64,000 nucleotides of DNA, from contig OZ024878.1 in the NCBI GenBank assembly GCA_964017185.1, positions 19,347,851-19,411,850 on the forward strand, read 5' to 3'. This document shows, one piece after another, positions 53,674-63,735 of the stretch. This stretch comes from Rugalucina vietnamica. Its lineage: Eukaryota; Mollusca; Bivalvia; Lucinida; Lucinidae. Position 1 is the first letter of the stretch. Each line of letters begins with the position of its first letter. The position numbers and the translations under genes are program-made. The notes beneath the pieces were generated by a model, which worked only from the letters and a program-made list of their open reading frames with translations, made no database searches and was not told where the DNA came from.

Positions 53674-53757
53674 CTGTCGTGCGGATAACGCCGCTTATCC
53701 GCACGACGGTCGTGCCGATAAGCGGTGTTATCGGCACGACCGTCGTGCGGATAGCCA
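53674..53757. repeat. GC-rich palindrome array 2
   Basis: Same modules as array 1: GTCGTGCGGATAACGCCGCT TATCCGCACGACGGTCGTGC CGATAAGCGGTGTTATCGGC ACGACCGTCGTGCGGATAGCC. About 530 bases of AT-rich sequence lie between the arrays. Confidence 0.8.
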
Positions 53758-54169
53758 GTGTCGTAAATCTCACAGAAATTTTCACAGTGAATTTCGGGTT
53801 TCAAAATTTGATGTGTAAAGTAAAACTATTTTTGACCGGTTAGTACACACTTGGCACTGAGGCTGTATGACACATTCAGAATGCTTTTGCTTAAACATGC
53901 ATGGAGATTGTAAATAACAGCTGAAGGTCTGAGTCTATAGCTGTGGGGTGCAGATTTCATTCTGGCCGGTAGGAAGCATCTAACCGAGGAATAAAATATG
54001 CAGTATGAAAGTGTATGGAAGGGAGTTTGAGCATGAATGTATATAGGAAGGTCAGTGGGGACATGGTAGTCTCTAACTGTGGGGTGCAGATTTTATTCTG
54101 GCTGGTGGGCAGTCAGGGACCGGACATAACCTAAACAGGTTATAAAAATAATAACTGAATCAAGTTATA

Positions 54170-55560
54170 AAAGCATTTAAAATTATCTCCTTTTCTTGGT
54201 TGTGAGAAATTCTGCATTCAATCAAGGGCTGTAACTCCATCAAAATTTTGTGAAAAATGGCAGCGCTAACAAATCCAAGAGAAACTTGATCTTGGCAATG
54301 TTGATGTGCAGGGTTAGACACTAACTTTTGAGATTAAGGAGTCCATCAGACTACTAACTTCAGATATCAAGGAGTCCAAACACAAAAGTTAGAAGTCCAA
54401 ACTTGAATCACGAGAAAACGTTATTTATCTTATTTTCACAATTCGTCATGATTTAACAATATACAGACAAGCCATGTGCAAAACCCATTTTTTTTTTTAA
54501 TTATCAGATTTAGCCCAAATGTTAACAGGGTGCCAGTCTTTGGTTTGAAGTCTTTACTAATCTGACTTCGAATGCACAAAGAACAAGAAAGCAAAAAGAT
54601 CAATCAATCAACATGATCAATAAATAAATAAATATTTAAAAAAAAACTTCAATGGAATATAAGAATATTTGATTTTTTTTCTGTTGATAACTTTAGGGTA
54701 AGTAGTATACTTTTCTAAATAGAACCAGTAGTACTTTCATTGGAAAGTTATCATTTCTATAAAATGTTTAACAGTTTTTCATTTATATCAAGTGTGAAAT
54801 CCAATTTTTGGTTTTCTCTTAAAGCCAATACATTTCCGTCTTTCTAAATGCAGTAAACTGTTTGGTAGAAAAATATACAAACAAATCTTGGGGTGATTTA
54901 AAAGCTATATTAACTAAATTAATGACGTTTAGAATCTGCAGAAAATGACAAGACAAGAAATTTGGTGTCATACTTTACCCCAGATTCAATGAGTCCATTG
55001 GACTGCCTACAAGTAAAAGCAAGGAGTCCGGCATAATGATTTGGGAGTCCCGGACTCCCTGATGTGCATAGAAAATTTGGTCTGATTCTGTCAATTGATT
55101 CTCAAGATATTGAGCGGAAATGAAATTCTGGCCTCAATCAAGGGCCGTAACTGTCAAAATTTTGAGAAAAATGACAGGTAGCAATTCCAAGCTAGATCTT
55201 GTCCATGTTGATGTGCATACAAAATTTGGCCTGATTCTGACGTCAATAAAGGGCCATAACTCTGTCAGAATTTTGCATAAGAGGTTGGGTAACAATCTCA
55301 AAAGCTAGATCTTGTTAATGTTGATGTGTATACAAAATTTAATCTGATTCAGTCAAGTTGTTTTCTAGATATTGAGCGGAAATGAAATTCTGATGTAGAT
55401 CAAGTGCCATAACTCCGTCAAAATTTAAAAAAAAAATAATGGGTAACAATCCCAAGCTAGGTCTTGTCAATATTGATGAGCATAAAATTTGGTAAGATTC
55501 AGTTACTTCATTCTCTGACAATATATTGAGCGGTAACCAAATGTTTACAGAATGACGGAA
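54170..55560 (+). repeat. Tandem repeat block (unit ~125-140 bases), split by an insertion
   Basis: Units with the landmarks CAAGGGCCRTAACTCYGTCA AAATTTT, GCTAGATCTTGTCAATGTTG ATGTGCATACAAAATTTGGT and AGATATTGAGCGGAAATGAA ATTCTG occur at about 54200-54310 and then 55060-55540 (about four units). This style of repeat resembles families A and B (tandem units, no ORF). Family unknown. Confidence 0.75.
54311..55059. mobile_element. 749-base insertion with 9-base target duplication
   Basis: TGATGTGCA stands on both sides (54302-54310 and 55060-55068), and the interrupted repeat unit continues exactly after it. The insert starts GGGTTAGACACTAACTTTTG and ends GATTTGGGAGTCCCGGACTC CC. It has AGGAGTCC motifs near both ends (54336, 54378 and 54981-55055), but long terminal inverted repeats are not evident. 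Non-coding; probably a non-autonomous DNA transposon. Confidence 0.75.
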
Positions 55561-55689
55561 TCACAGAACCACATAAGGACAGGGTGAATCCAGTATAGGC
55601 TAGCCCCACTTTTCCAAGGCGGGGATCAAATCAAACCATCAAGGTCTGCAACAGAACATCGTCAAGTGAGGTTTCGCAACTAGTTGAGT

Positions 55690-56110
55690 AATGCACCAGT
55701 CATTTGTAATCACTGCCCTCTCCCCCCCCCCCCCTGCTGTCCACCCCCAACCCACCTACAGGTTAAAGCAGGGATTATATTTCAGATGCCTTCAGCTAGC
55801 AAAGAAACATAGAAAAATACATGTACTTTCATTTGACAGAGGGACTGGAATGACCTTTCTGATTCTCTGATCTCTTCTGCTGAAATGTCTGATGACTGTG
55901 TGACCAAGTTTTTGAGAGCCAGGGCTAATTTCCCTCCTTGCAAGCCCCTCTCCCCCTCCCCTGGTGAAGTATTGTCAATTTGGCATGTCACCTGTAAACC
56001 ATACAGATTCAGATGACTTTTCAGCTTTTGGTGCCCTGCTATAATCCCCACCTCCAGAAAATCTCACGTGGGTAAGGATCCTAATGTCAGAATCAACCAG
56101 TCATTTCCCC
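55690..56110. repeat. C-rich dispersed repeat related to 33700-33960
   Basis: Shares GCACCAGTCATTTGT, AGAAAATCTCACGTGGGTAA GGATCCTAATGTC and CCAGTCATTTCCCCTGCACT GTG with the copy at 33700. It includes a 14-C run at about 55718-55734. Confidence 0.55.
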
Positions 56111-56328
56111 TGCACTGTGTGGGATGTCGGTTTTGGACAAAAAATAATGACCCCACACTTGTCGTGCTGCTGAGCAATATACAGTGTTCTTTCATTTGAA
56201 ACCTTTTATTTTGATATCTTTGATATTTTTACTCAAAATATTGATTGTGTAGTATACAAGTTAGAACCGCCTCACCTTTAAAAATTGTCTTTTGTTTTTA
56301 GGTCTGTTAAACATTATTGCTGATCAAG

Positions 56329-59300
56329 ATGTCAATAGATCATCGATGGTCCATACAGCTGGTTTGTCCGGATGAGACCCATGGTGCTATAGATCTACCC
56401 CACAAAACTCCAGTCACGGTGGGCAGAATACAGGAAATGAGGATAATAGATCCGCGATGTTCCAGAAAACAAGGTTTGTACTAATTGAACTAAACTTTGA
56501 GATAGTTCCAGACTAATGCTTTTATTCCCGTCTATTCTGGTAGTTCATTCTGGTACATGTACTTGTTCATCCTTTTTCATTATAAAAAATTGCCCATGCA
56601 ATAAACAGAGATTTTTTTAGCTTTAAAAATTTAAAATTTTCAGCTGAAAAATTTTGATATTTTTGCTCAAAATATAGATTGTGGGTACACGTTAGAACCG
56701 CCTTGCCAAGGTGGTTCTAATGAGTACCCACAGTCTATGTTTTGGAGCAAAAATAAGAAAAATATGTATGCCCCCGCATACACCAGTTTTGCAATATAAA
56801 AGTGGGGTTCAAAGGGGTATACATTACACGGACACATTTTCCTGTTTCCAATTTTTTTGACTTTGGTGATGGTATAAATTTGTTGTTGTCTCCTCAAGTA
56901 TTTCATTGTGTTGTCATATGAGCAGCCCCGTGAGAAAACCGGTCTTCTGGGTTTCTGACCAGGTCCGACACAAACCAGCTTGTACAGTCACAGAAAAAGG
57001 CTAGAAGCTTGAAATTTCAGATGTAAGAAGAAGAGAAATTGTACTATCCGAGTAGCGAAAACAAAGGCTCTGATCAGCTGTGCAGTTACTGCACAGCTGA
57101 TCTGCGTCTTTGTTTTCGCGTAGGCAGTAATCTGGTTTTCTCATGACGTGGCTCATATAATGGTCCCAGGTATGTCACGGGAGTGTGGAGGCCTTATGGT
57201 AGAGTATCACATTCCAACTCAAGAGGTCTTGGGTTGGAACCTCACAGCTACAGATTCTGTGTGACCTTGAACAAGACACATTTACAGCCCAATGTACTAG
57301 TTTAATACACAGGGTAGTAAACTTATAGTCCATCCCAACATGACTGAAAAATCATTGACTGGGACAATAAACCAGAAAGCAAATACAGTATAACCTCATT
57401 ATCTTTGGGGTCTATAGAAACCGACCATGTTATAAGTGAAACAGTGTTATAATGAGGTTAATTACTAATACTATACTATTAAACAATTTGGGAGCCATGA
57501 CAAGGTCGTGTTCTATTGAAAACCGCATTACAGTGAGGTGCATTATAATGGGGTTGAAGTGTAATGTATACTATTTTCCGGGCTTTTGGAAGACAGCAAG
57601 GTGGGCTGTTACAGTTTTATTTATTGTCATTTGCAGTGGAGCTGGTTGCAAACTGCCATACTGGCGAAGTTACAGTGAAACAGTTAGGTGCCAATAACTG
57701 TGCCCTGGATGGTATAGAACTAATACAGAACAAAGAATACAAGATGAAACCATCTTCAACTCTCTTCGTTCTTACTGGACTTTACCCACAGAGACTTAAA
57801 ATAGTTGACAAACGGAAGACCGGGGAGACTGGTAATAACGATCTAAAGGAGTCACATGAATTTCAAAATGGTGACATTGATTCAACAAAAGGTGACATGA
57901 AGGAGAAAAAAGATAGAAACAATAGTTCAGAGTCTGATGAAAAGAAACATTCTGATAAGTCAAAGTCTAAAGAAAAAGAGGCAAAGAAGTGGAAAGGTGG
58001 TGACTCAAACAAAAAGCATAGTAGTGGCTCAGACAAGAAACATAGCAGTAAAAGTGTGACAGAAAACAATAAAAGTGAAAGTAAAACAGGGACCAAACGA
58101 TCAAGTTCTTCGGGTGACGAAGTTGTGTTTAAGAAACCAAAGTTATCAAACTCAGATGATAAGGGAAAGAGAGATAACCCAGATAAGTCTAAGGGAGATA
58201 AGAAGAGTGTTAAATTCTGTGATAATGTGGATAAAGCAACCAGTAATTCAATGGATGACGATGATGATGACCATTTAAATGATGTGGCTTCAAAGTTGAA
58301 AGCAATGAAAGAATGTGCTAAGAAAGCAAAGTCACCTGAGAAAGTAAAATCTCCTGAGAAAGTAAACAGTGAGAAAATAAAAACTGCTGCGGAAGACGGT
58401 AATTCTGAATCTGTTGCTAGTGGGAGTCCAGTGACAAAGAGCTATTGGGAAAATGTTGAATCACTGTATGTGTTCAGGAGTAAAGGCCTGATTGGGAAAA
58501 ACAAGGTAAATTACATTTATGACAAAGAATTTTCTGCATCTATCCATATGAAAAAAAAAGAAGAAAAGAGAAGGAAAGAAAAGAAATGAAATATATTGAT
58601 ATGCTCTTTAGAAATGTTATTTTCTTCAACTAAATACATGTCCTTTATTGCCTTACTGTGAATAAAAACTTATAAACTTCATCATTCGATTCTACAACTC
58701 CTTTTTGCAGATTGCTGCCTTTGATGTTGATGGTACAATAATCACCACAGAGTCTGGGAAGGTATTCCCCACCCACCCTGGCGACTGGAGGTAAAGATTG
58801 ACTAAACATTGTCATCAGGGAATAGCCTACAGGGTGACTAGGGAGAAATAGTCTCCCCAAATGAACAAACCTCCCTATTTTAAGCTGAGGGAGAAGTGAA
58901 AATGTATAGAATATATAGGCAAACCTAAAATTCAAGTAAAAACTTCTCCCAAATATTCCTTGGTACAGACAAAACTTCTCCCTATATTTCTTGGCTAGTT
59001 TGAACCCTGGTCATGATAGCCAACTATAGCTCTGTTGTGATTTACCATGCTACCAGGATTTTCAACTGGTTCAAGTACAAAGCGAGCTATGCAGCCGAAA
59101 CAGCTGAATTTTGGATTTAGAAAGAAAATAACTCTTAGTAACTGCTTTCTATGATCATGAAACAAAGACCTGGTAAGCACGGTGATTACATAAAAGCTGA
59201 TTTTCACAAATTGGCATGCTTTGTTAGGCAGGTCTTTATATAAATGACTGTTTGCTATATTTTGAATTTTACTGTAGCCAACTTCTAAGGAACTAATAAT

Positions 59301-61279
59301 ACTAGCTTTGTAGAATGCAGTTTCATCCTTTAATGAATTGCACTTGAGCAAACAGAGCAATTTACCTTTATTTATAGGTTGTTGTTTCACACTGAAATCA
59401 AGAAGAAGCTGAGCAAACTACATAGTGAAGGATTCAAGATTGTATTTATTTCTAATCAGGTATGGTGAATAAAGATCTGTAAAACTTTTGAAAATTCCAT
59501 TTATTTTCAACAAAGTCTTATTTTAGGGACCAAAAATAGTTTTTCTTCACATTTTGCGACAATGGCAAGGGGTAGGGCTTACCCTGGCCCTCAAACTTAA
59601 ATATATGAGCCGCTGCATAAGAAAACCAGCAAAATGCATAGGTGAAAAAACAAAGACGCAAACTACATAGTGAAGGATTCAAGATTGTATTTATCTCTAA
59701 TCAGGTATGATGAATAGATCTGTAAAACTTTTGAAAATTCCATTTATTTTCAACAAAGTCTTATTTTAGGGACCAAAAATAGTTTTTCTTCACATTTTGC
59801 GACAATGGCAAGGGGTAGGGCTTACCTTGGCCCTCAAACTTAAATATATGAGCCGCTGCATAAGAAAACCAGCAAAATGCATAGGTGAAAAAACAAAGAC
59901 GCAGATCAGTAACTTTGTTTTGGACATGGATAGAACAATTCCTCTTCTTCTTAAATCTGAAATTTCAAACCTCTAGCCTGCTTCTGTGGCAGTACAACCT
60001 TGATTGTGTTGGACCTGGTCAGAAACCCAAATTGTTGGTTTTCTCACACACAGGCTCATACGAGGGGCGTTCGGAAAGTTTGAAAAATTGTTTGATCATT
60101 CAATTAATATTCATAGTAATACAAAAAGAAACATACCTAATTTAACATCAACATGTCCTCTATAAATGCTGTGAAAACCATGATGATTCACAAAGACATA
60201 ATAAAAATATGTTCATTACAAAAAGGTGAGGTATGGGTACCCGGAGCACGCCAACGTCAAAATGACGTTGCGAAAACGTCAAATTTTATTTTAATCCAGT
60301 TGGCGATGATTACACTTTCTCAGCATAAACACCAACCATATCTACGCATTTAATGTGTCTGTCCATTCTTTTGTTATAAGTTTTCGTAACCAGTATCAGT
60401 ATGTGGTGATACAGCTCCCTGAGTCTATTTTGCTAATATTCTCCGCTGAATCATCCAATTTTTCGCAATTCTGAATGGAACACAATTCCACTGCCTGATG
60501 GTTGCTTCTAAAATCGCCGCCAGTTTCTTTTATTCCACTCTTAAAATATGCGAACCATTTGTACATAAATGTTGAACTATTGTTCATAGTTTTCCAGTTT
60601 ATTTTACCATCTAATTTAACTTTAAAAGTGTTTCTGTGTGTGTTTTATGAAGAAAATACAGAAGTTCATAATCTTTTGCAACGCAATGACACAGTTCGAA
60701 GTCATGGTTCCCCCATACAACCCTCGTAATAAAGGACCATAACTTCTTTGTGGAACATCCAATTGACTTTAAATTTTCAGGAAACAATGCTATGTAGTTG
60801 AAATATTACAAGACGATTCCGTGCTTTTCTAGCAATGAGCAAACAGTCAGAAATTAAGTTGATTTCTTTAAGACTTTGTTTAAAAATTTAAAGTGATATT
60901 TTTCGGACTGCTCCGGGTACTGATGATGATGTTGCCACGACAACCTGTATTTTCGGTTTCTATGGTCACTTTTCTTTCTTTTTCCTATCAACAGTTTAGC
61001 ATAAGTGGAAGTTTACGCACAACAACTTTCCGGTACAATGGATGAAAATTATGAGAGATATGGCACAATTACACGAACTTTCCGAACAACCTACGTATAT
61101 TATAATATTAACAATAACAGAAAAATGTCAAAATATGGTAGAGTGTCAATGAAAAGATAGCAACGTCAACTTTTCTCTCATTCTTCCTGTAGATGGGTGT
61201 ATCAAGAGGCAAGGCCAAGGTTGATGAACTACAGACAAAGTTCCAAAACATCACGGCACAGTTCGACATGCCTATTCAG
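56329..61279 (+). CDS. PNKP: Polynucleotide kinase 3'-phosphatase, N-terminal part (3' part outside window)
   Basis: Five coding exons join in phase: 56329-56473, 57637-58505, 58711-58790, 59378-59459 and 61193-61279, giving 421 residues; later exons are not in the window. PNKP restores 3'-OH and 5'-phosphate at DNA breaks and is recruited by phosphorylated XRCC1 or XRCC4 through its FHA domain. Residues 1-108 are the FHA domain (VGRIQ with Arg33, CSRKQVEL with Ser45-Arg46, [24 protein letters not shown]). Residues about 109-320 are a Lys/Ser/Asp-rich disordered linker, far longer than the ~35 residues in human, with an NLS-like KKPKL and a KSVKF motif. The HAD phosphatase begins at residue 339: [20 protein letters not shown] (human GFDLDGTLITTRSGKVFPT), [20 protein letters not shown]. 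The nucleophile DVDGT is intact. The ATG follows an acceptor-like TTTGTTTTTAG at 56291-56301, so a non-coding 5' exon is likely. The kinase domain was not seen. Confidence 0.92.
56570..56850. mobile_element. MITE family D
   Basis: ATAAAAAATTGCCCATGCAA TAAACAG at the left, hairpin ATAGATTGTGGGTACACGTT AGAACCGCC / GGTGGTTCTAATGAGTACCC ACAGTCTAT in the middle, GGGGTATACATTACACGGAC A at the right. Intron 1 of PNKP. Confidence 0.8.
56921..57152. mobile_element. Hairpin MITE family C
   Basis: Full copy: ATGAGCAGCCCCGTGAGAAA ACC ... GGTTTTCTCATGACGTGGCT CAT, with central GATCAGCTGTGCAGTTACTG CACAGCTGATC. Intron 1 of PNKP. Confidence 0.9.
57170..57383 (+). mobile_element. tRNA-derived SINE (V/Deu-like body)
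   Basis: GAGGCCTTATGGTAGAGTAT (A-box-like) and GGTTGGAACCTCAC (B-box-like), then TGTGTGACCTTGAACAAGAC ACATTTACAGCCCAATG, a conserved core of the type found in V- and Deu-SINEs. Ends near CAATAAACCAGAAAGC. Intron 1 of PNKP. Confidence 0.7.
57384..57563. mobile_element. Palindromic MITE family E, copy 4
   Basis: TACAGTATAACCTCATTATC ... CATTATAATGGGGTTGAAGT GTAA. It lies about 75 bases before PNKP exon 2. Confidence 0.82.
59413..59902 (+). repeat. 245-base tandem duplication covering the 3' half of a PNKP exon
   Basis: 59413-59657 and 59658-59902 are nearly identical with a 245-base offset. The duplicated unit starts in exon 4 at GCAAACTACATAGTGAAGG, includes the exon end, the donor (AATCAGGTATG) and intron sequence, and ends inside a family C MITE at CAAAGACGC. 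The differences are few (TTTATTTCT/TTTATCTCT, GGTATGGTG/GGTATGATG, CCCTGG/CCTTGG). The second copy lacks an acceptor, so it should not be spliced as an exon by itself. Confidence 0.9.
59848..60058. mobile_element. Hairpin MITE family C, second copy after duplication
   Basis: ATGAGCCGCTGCATAAGAAA ACCAGC ... GTTGGTTTTCTCACACACAG GCTCAT. The central hairpin is deleted to GCAGATCAGTAACTTTG. The truncated first copy of its left end is at 59607-59657. Confidence 0.8.
60061..61095 (-). mobile_element. mariner-type element, degenerate, with TA target site
   Basis: The ends CGAGGGGCGTTCGGAAAGTT and AACTTTCCGAACAACCTACG are inverted repeats (16 of 20 positions) of mariner type, flanked by TA on each side (60059-60060, 61096-61097). 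On the minus strand, short pieces resemble mariner transposase: [14 protein letters not shown] followed by [11 protein letters not shown] (about 60440-60580), and [18 protein letters not shown] (about 60320-60375). The catalytic core is missing, so it is an internally deleted, dead copy. Intron 4 of PNKP. Confidence 0.8.
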
Positions 61280-61325
61280 GTACAGTAAAATTATCTTGAT
61301 ACTCCTATTAAAAAAGCTGCTTTTT

Positions 61326-63735
61326 AGCTCACCTGAGCCATTAGGCTCACAAGGTGAGCTTATATGATGGCTATGGTCCGGCGTCCGTACGTCGTCCGTC
61401 CGTCCGCTGTCGTTGTCCACCATTTTCAAAGATCTTCTTCTCTGAAACCGCTTGGCCAAATTTTATATGAAGCATCTATAGGAAGGGGGAACCAATATGT
61501 ATATAAATAATCCAGGTCACATGACCAAGATGGCCGCCATGCCCACATATGGTAAAAACCTTTAAAAATCTTCTTCTCCAGAACCCAAAAGCCTAAGCTC
61601 TTGAAACTTGGCATGTAGCATTAGTGACTCAAGGTCCACAATGTGTAAATACATAATGACCTTAGGATGACCTTGACCTATTTTACAGCAAGGTCAGCAT
61701 AGGTCGCCTATGCATTTGAATGGGGAAAACTGTTAAAATGTCATTTAAAGGGAAAATCTTGCAGGAAATGGGCAGTAGGACCAAATATTAATTATTCTGC
61801 AAAAACCACTTGGCCAATCAAAGCCAAATTTTATGTGAAGCATCTATAGGATGGGATAACCAATGTATATATAAATAATCCAGGTCACATGACCAAGATG
61901 GCCGCCATGCTCATATATGGTAAAAACCCTTCAAAAATCTTTTTCTCTGGAACCGGTGGACCAATTTCAAAGAAACTTGGCATGAAGCATCGATGGCCAA
62001 AGTACTACAATGTATTTATAAATCATGGCCCTGTGGTGACCTTGACCTATTTTACGACAAGGTCAACATATCAGTTGTCAGTTGTAAAATGTCTATTTTA
62101 CGACAAGGTCAACATAGGTCGGCTTAGATCAGCTGGCTAGCCTTCACTCCGCTCCACTTCGGTACCTTGTTCCACTTTCGCTGGACGGCTTAGCTTAGGT
62201 TGCCTTTAAACTATGGTCGAACACATTATGGATTTTGTAAGCAAACTTTAGTTGCTTTATTTGGCGATGCTTGTAAAAGAAATGTATATGTATATGCACC
62301 AGAGGTATTTATCTACAGCTGACACTAATCATGCATTCTGAAACTACACGGAAACAGAAAATATCGACTTTATTTATTTCTACTTTCAGTTTGATGTGTT
62401 CTATTTATAGACATGTGTGTAGTGTTTTCTTTTTGAAATATGACATATATAAACAACCCCAAGCATTCGTTGCATTGGAATGGTCGGTTCTCAAGCCATA
62501 TATGTTGTAATAATTGTTCAATTCTTGAAGACGAATTCCATTTTGTAATAGAATGCCCACTGTACATTGATTTGAGAAAAAAATATATTTCAAAATACTT
62601 CTGGATGAGACCAAATATGTTTAAATTCCTTGAATTGCTAAATTCTTCAAGTGCACGTTGCATTCGTAAATTAGGCTGCTATGTTTTTCACGCTTTTAAT
62701 CTACGAACAAGTATTTTATATAGGAACAGAAACTAATGTTACCTTTTTATATTACCTTTATCTAACGAACCTATAACTGTAATACATGTGACTTGTTATC
62801 TAGGTGAAGAAAGTGCATAAAGCGTTAACATTCTTTTTTGTTACCAAACATAACTGCCAAAACTAATGTATTCTTGTTGTAGGCATTGATGAAATGTTGT
62901 GCATGGTGATATGCTGGATGTAAATACATGTGTTGTATGAATATTTAATTGTATTGTATATAGTATGTATGTTCAGTAAAGATGTGTTTGTTGATGTTCT
63001 GATATGATGTTAAACAGTTTATATCTACGTAAAATATGTAAATCTACATTCTGGGTGTCAAAACGGTCTGTTTCAAATAACATGCATAAGTTGTTTGCTA
63101 CATTATTGAAGTGCATGATCAGTTGACATCATGTTATCATACCTAAGTTATATATACATTTAACTCGAGCTAAGTTAAAACACCTTCTCCAAGAAATAAG
63201 AAATAAGTGAGCGTTGGTGTAAAATCGTCTCAAAATTGTTCATAATGGCTATTGCTTATGTCGTACGTCTCACGTGGATAATAATACTCATTGCAAATTA
63301 TATTTTCCATGTATTTTGCACGACTTTTTGTATTCAACGGTATATCACTTTGTATTTTTGCTATGTGTTGCACTGTTCATATATGCCATCATACATGTTT
63401 TGTATTATGTCCTCATGGGCTTGTTAGCCTACTGGAATCGAAATAAACTATGTTCTATGTTCTATGTTGAAAGAGACCTAACTTAACACAGTATTTCCTT
63501 TCTTTGCTGTTCTTGTTGATTTTTTACTTTCAACTAACTGTTCAATGTAAGCCGTTCCCGTCGGTGTGGAGTATAACGAAACACCGATGGGAATATCCCG
63601 TCTAAGGTCGGCTATGCCTTTGAATGGGTAAAACTGTTAAAATGTAAGTTGCAGGAAATTGGCAAATGGACAGGATATTGATTATTATGGGAAAAAATGG
63701 CCCCAGGGCTTCATAAGCCCCTTTACTGGGGCTAT
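61326..63735 (+). mobile_element. Family A Helitron-like repeat, copy A5, interrupted
   Basis: Starts AGCTCACCTGAGCCATTAGG CTCACAAGGTGAGCTTATA. Runs to 62124, is interrupted by the insertion at 62125-63604, and resumes at 63605 (AGGTCGGCTATGCCTTTGAA TGGG) to about 63735. The 3' hairpin end is missing. A short direct duplication (TATTTTACGACAAGGTCAAC AT) is present at about 62048 and 62094. Intron 5 of PNKP, starting about 46 bases after exon 5. Confidence 0.75.
62125..63604 (+). mobile_element. LINE 3' fragment inserted in A5 with 9-base target duplication
   Basis: AGGTCGGCT stands at 62116-62124 and 63605-63613. Inside, 62440-62736 translates to NGRFSSHICCNNCSILEDEF HFVIECPLYIDLRKKYI, the Cys/His motif typical of the C-terminal end of many LINE polyproteins. 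A 3' untranslated part follows, and GAAATAAACTATGTTCTATG TTCTATGTTG (63439-63470) is a short tandem tail typical of CR1-type LINEs. About 130 bases after the tail, including a CCCGTCGGTGT/ACACCGATGGG hairpin, are not explained by a LINE alone, so the insertion may be composite. Confidence 0.7.

Noticed and set aside
52916-53804. ORFs with HDGRADNAAYRHDRRAD repeats on the minus strand, at first resembling a repeat protein
   Set aside because: The same words result from both palindrome arrays, and both strands can be read. DNA palindromes explain them better than a protein.
57863-58096. Minus-strand ORF rich in Phe/Leu/Ser, resembling a membrane protein
   Set aside because: It is antisense to the Lys/Ser-rich linker of PNKP exon 2.
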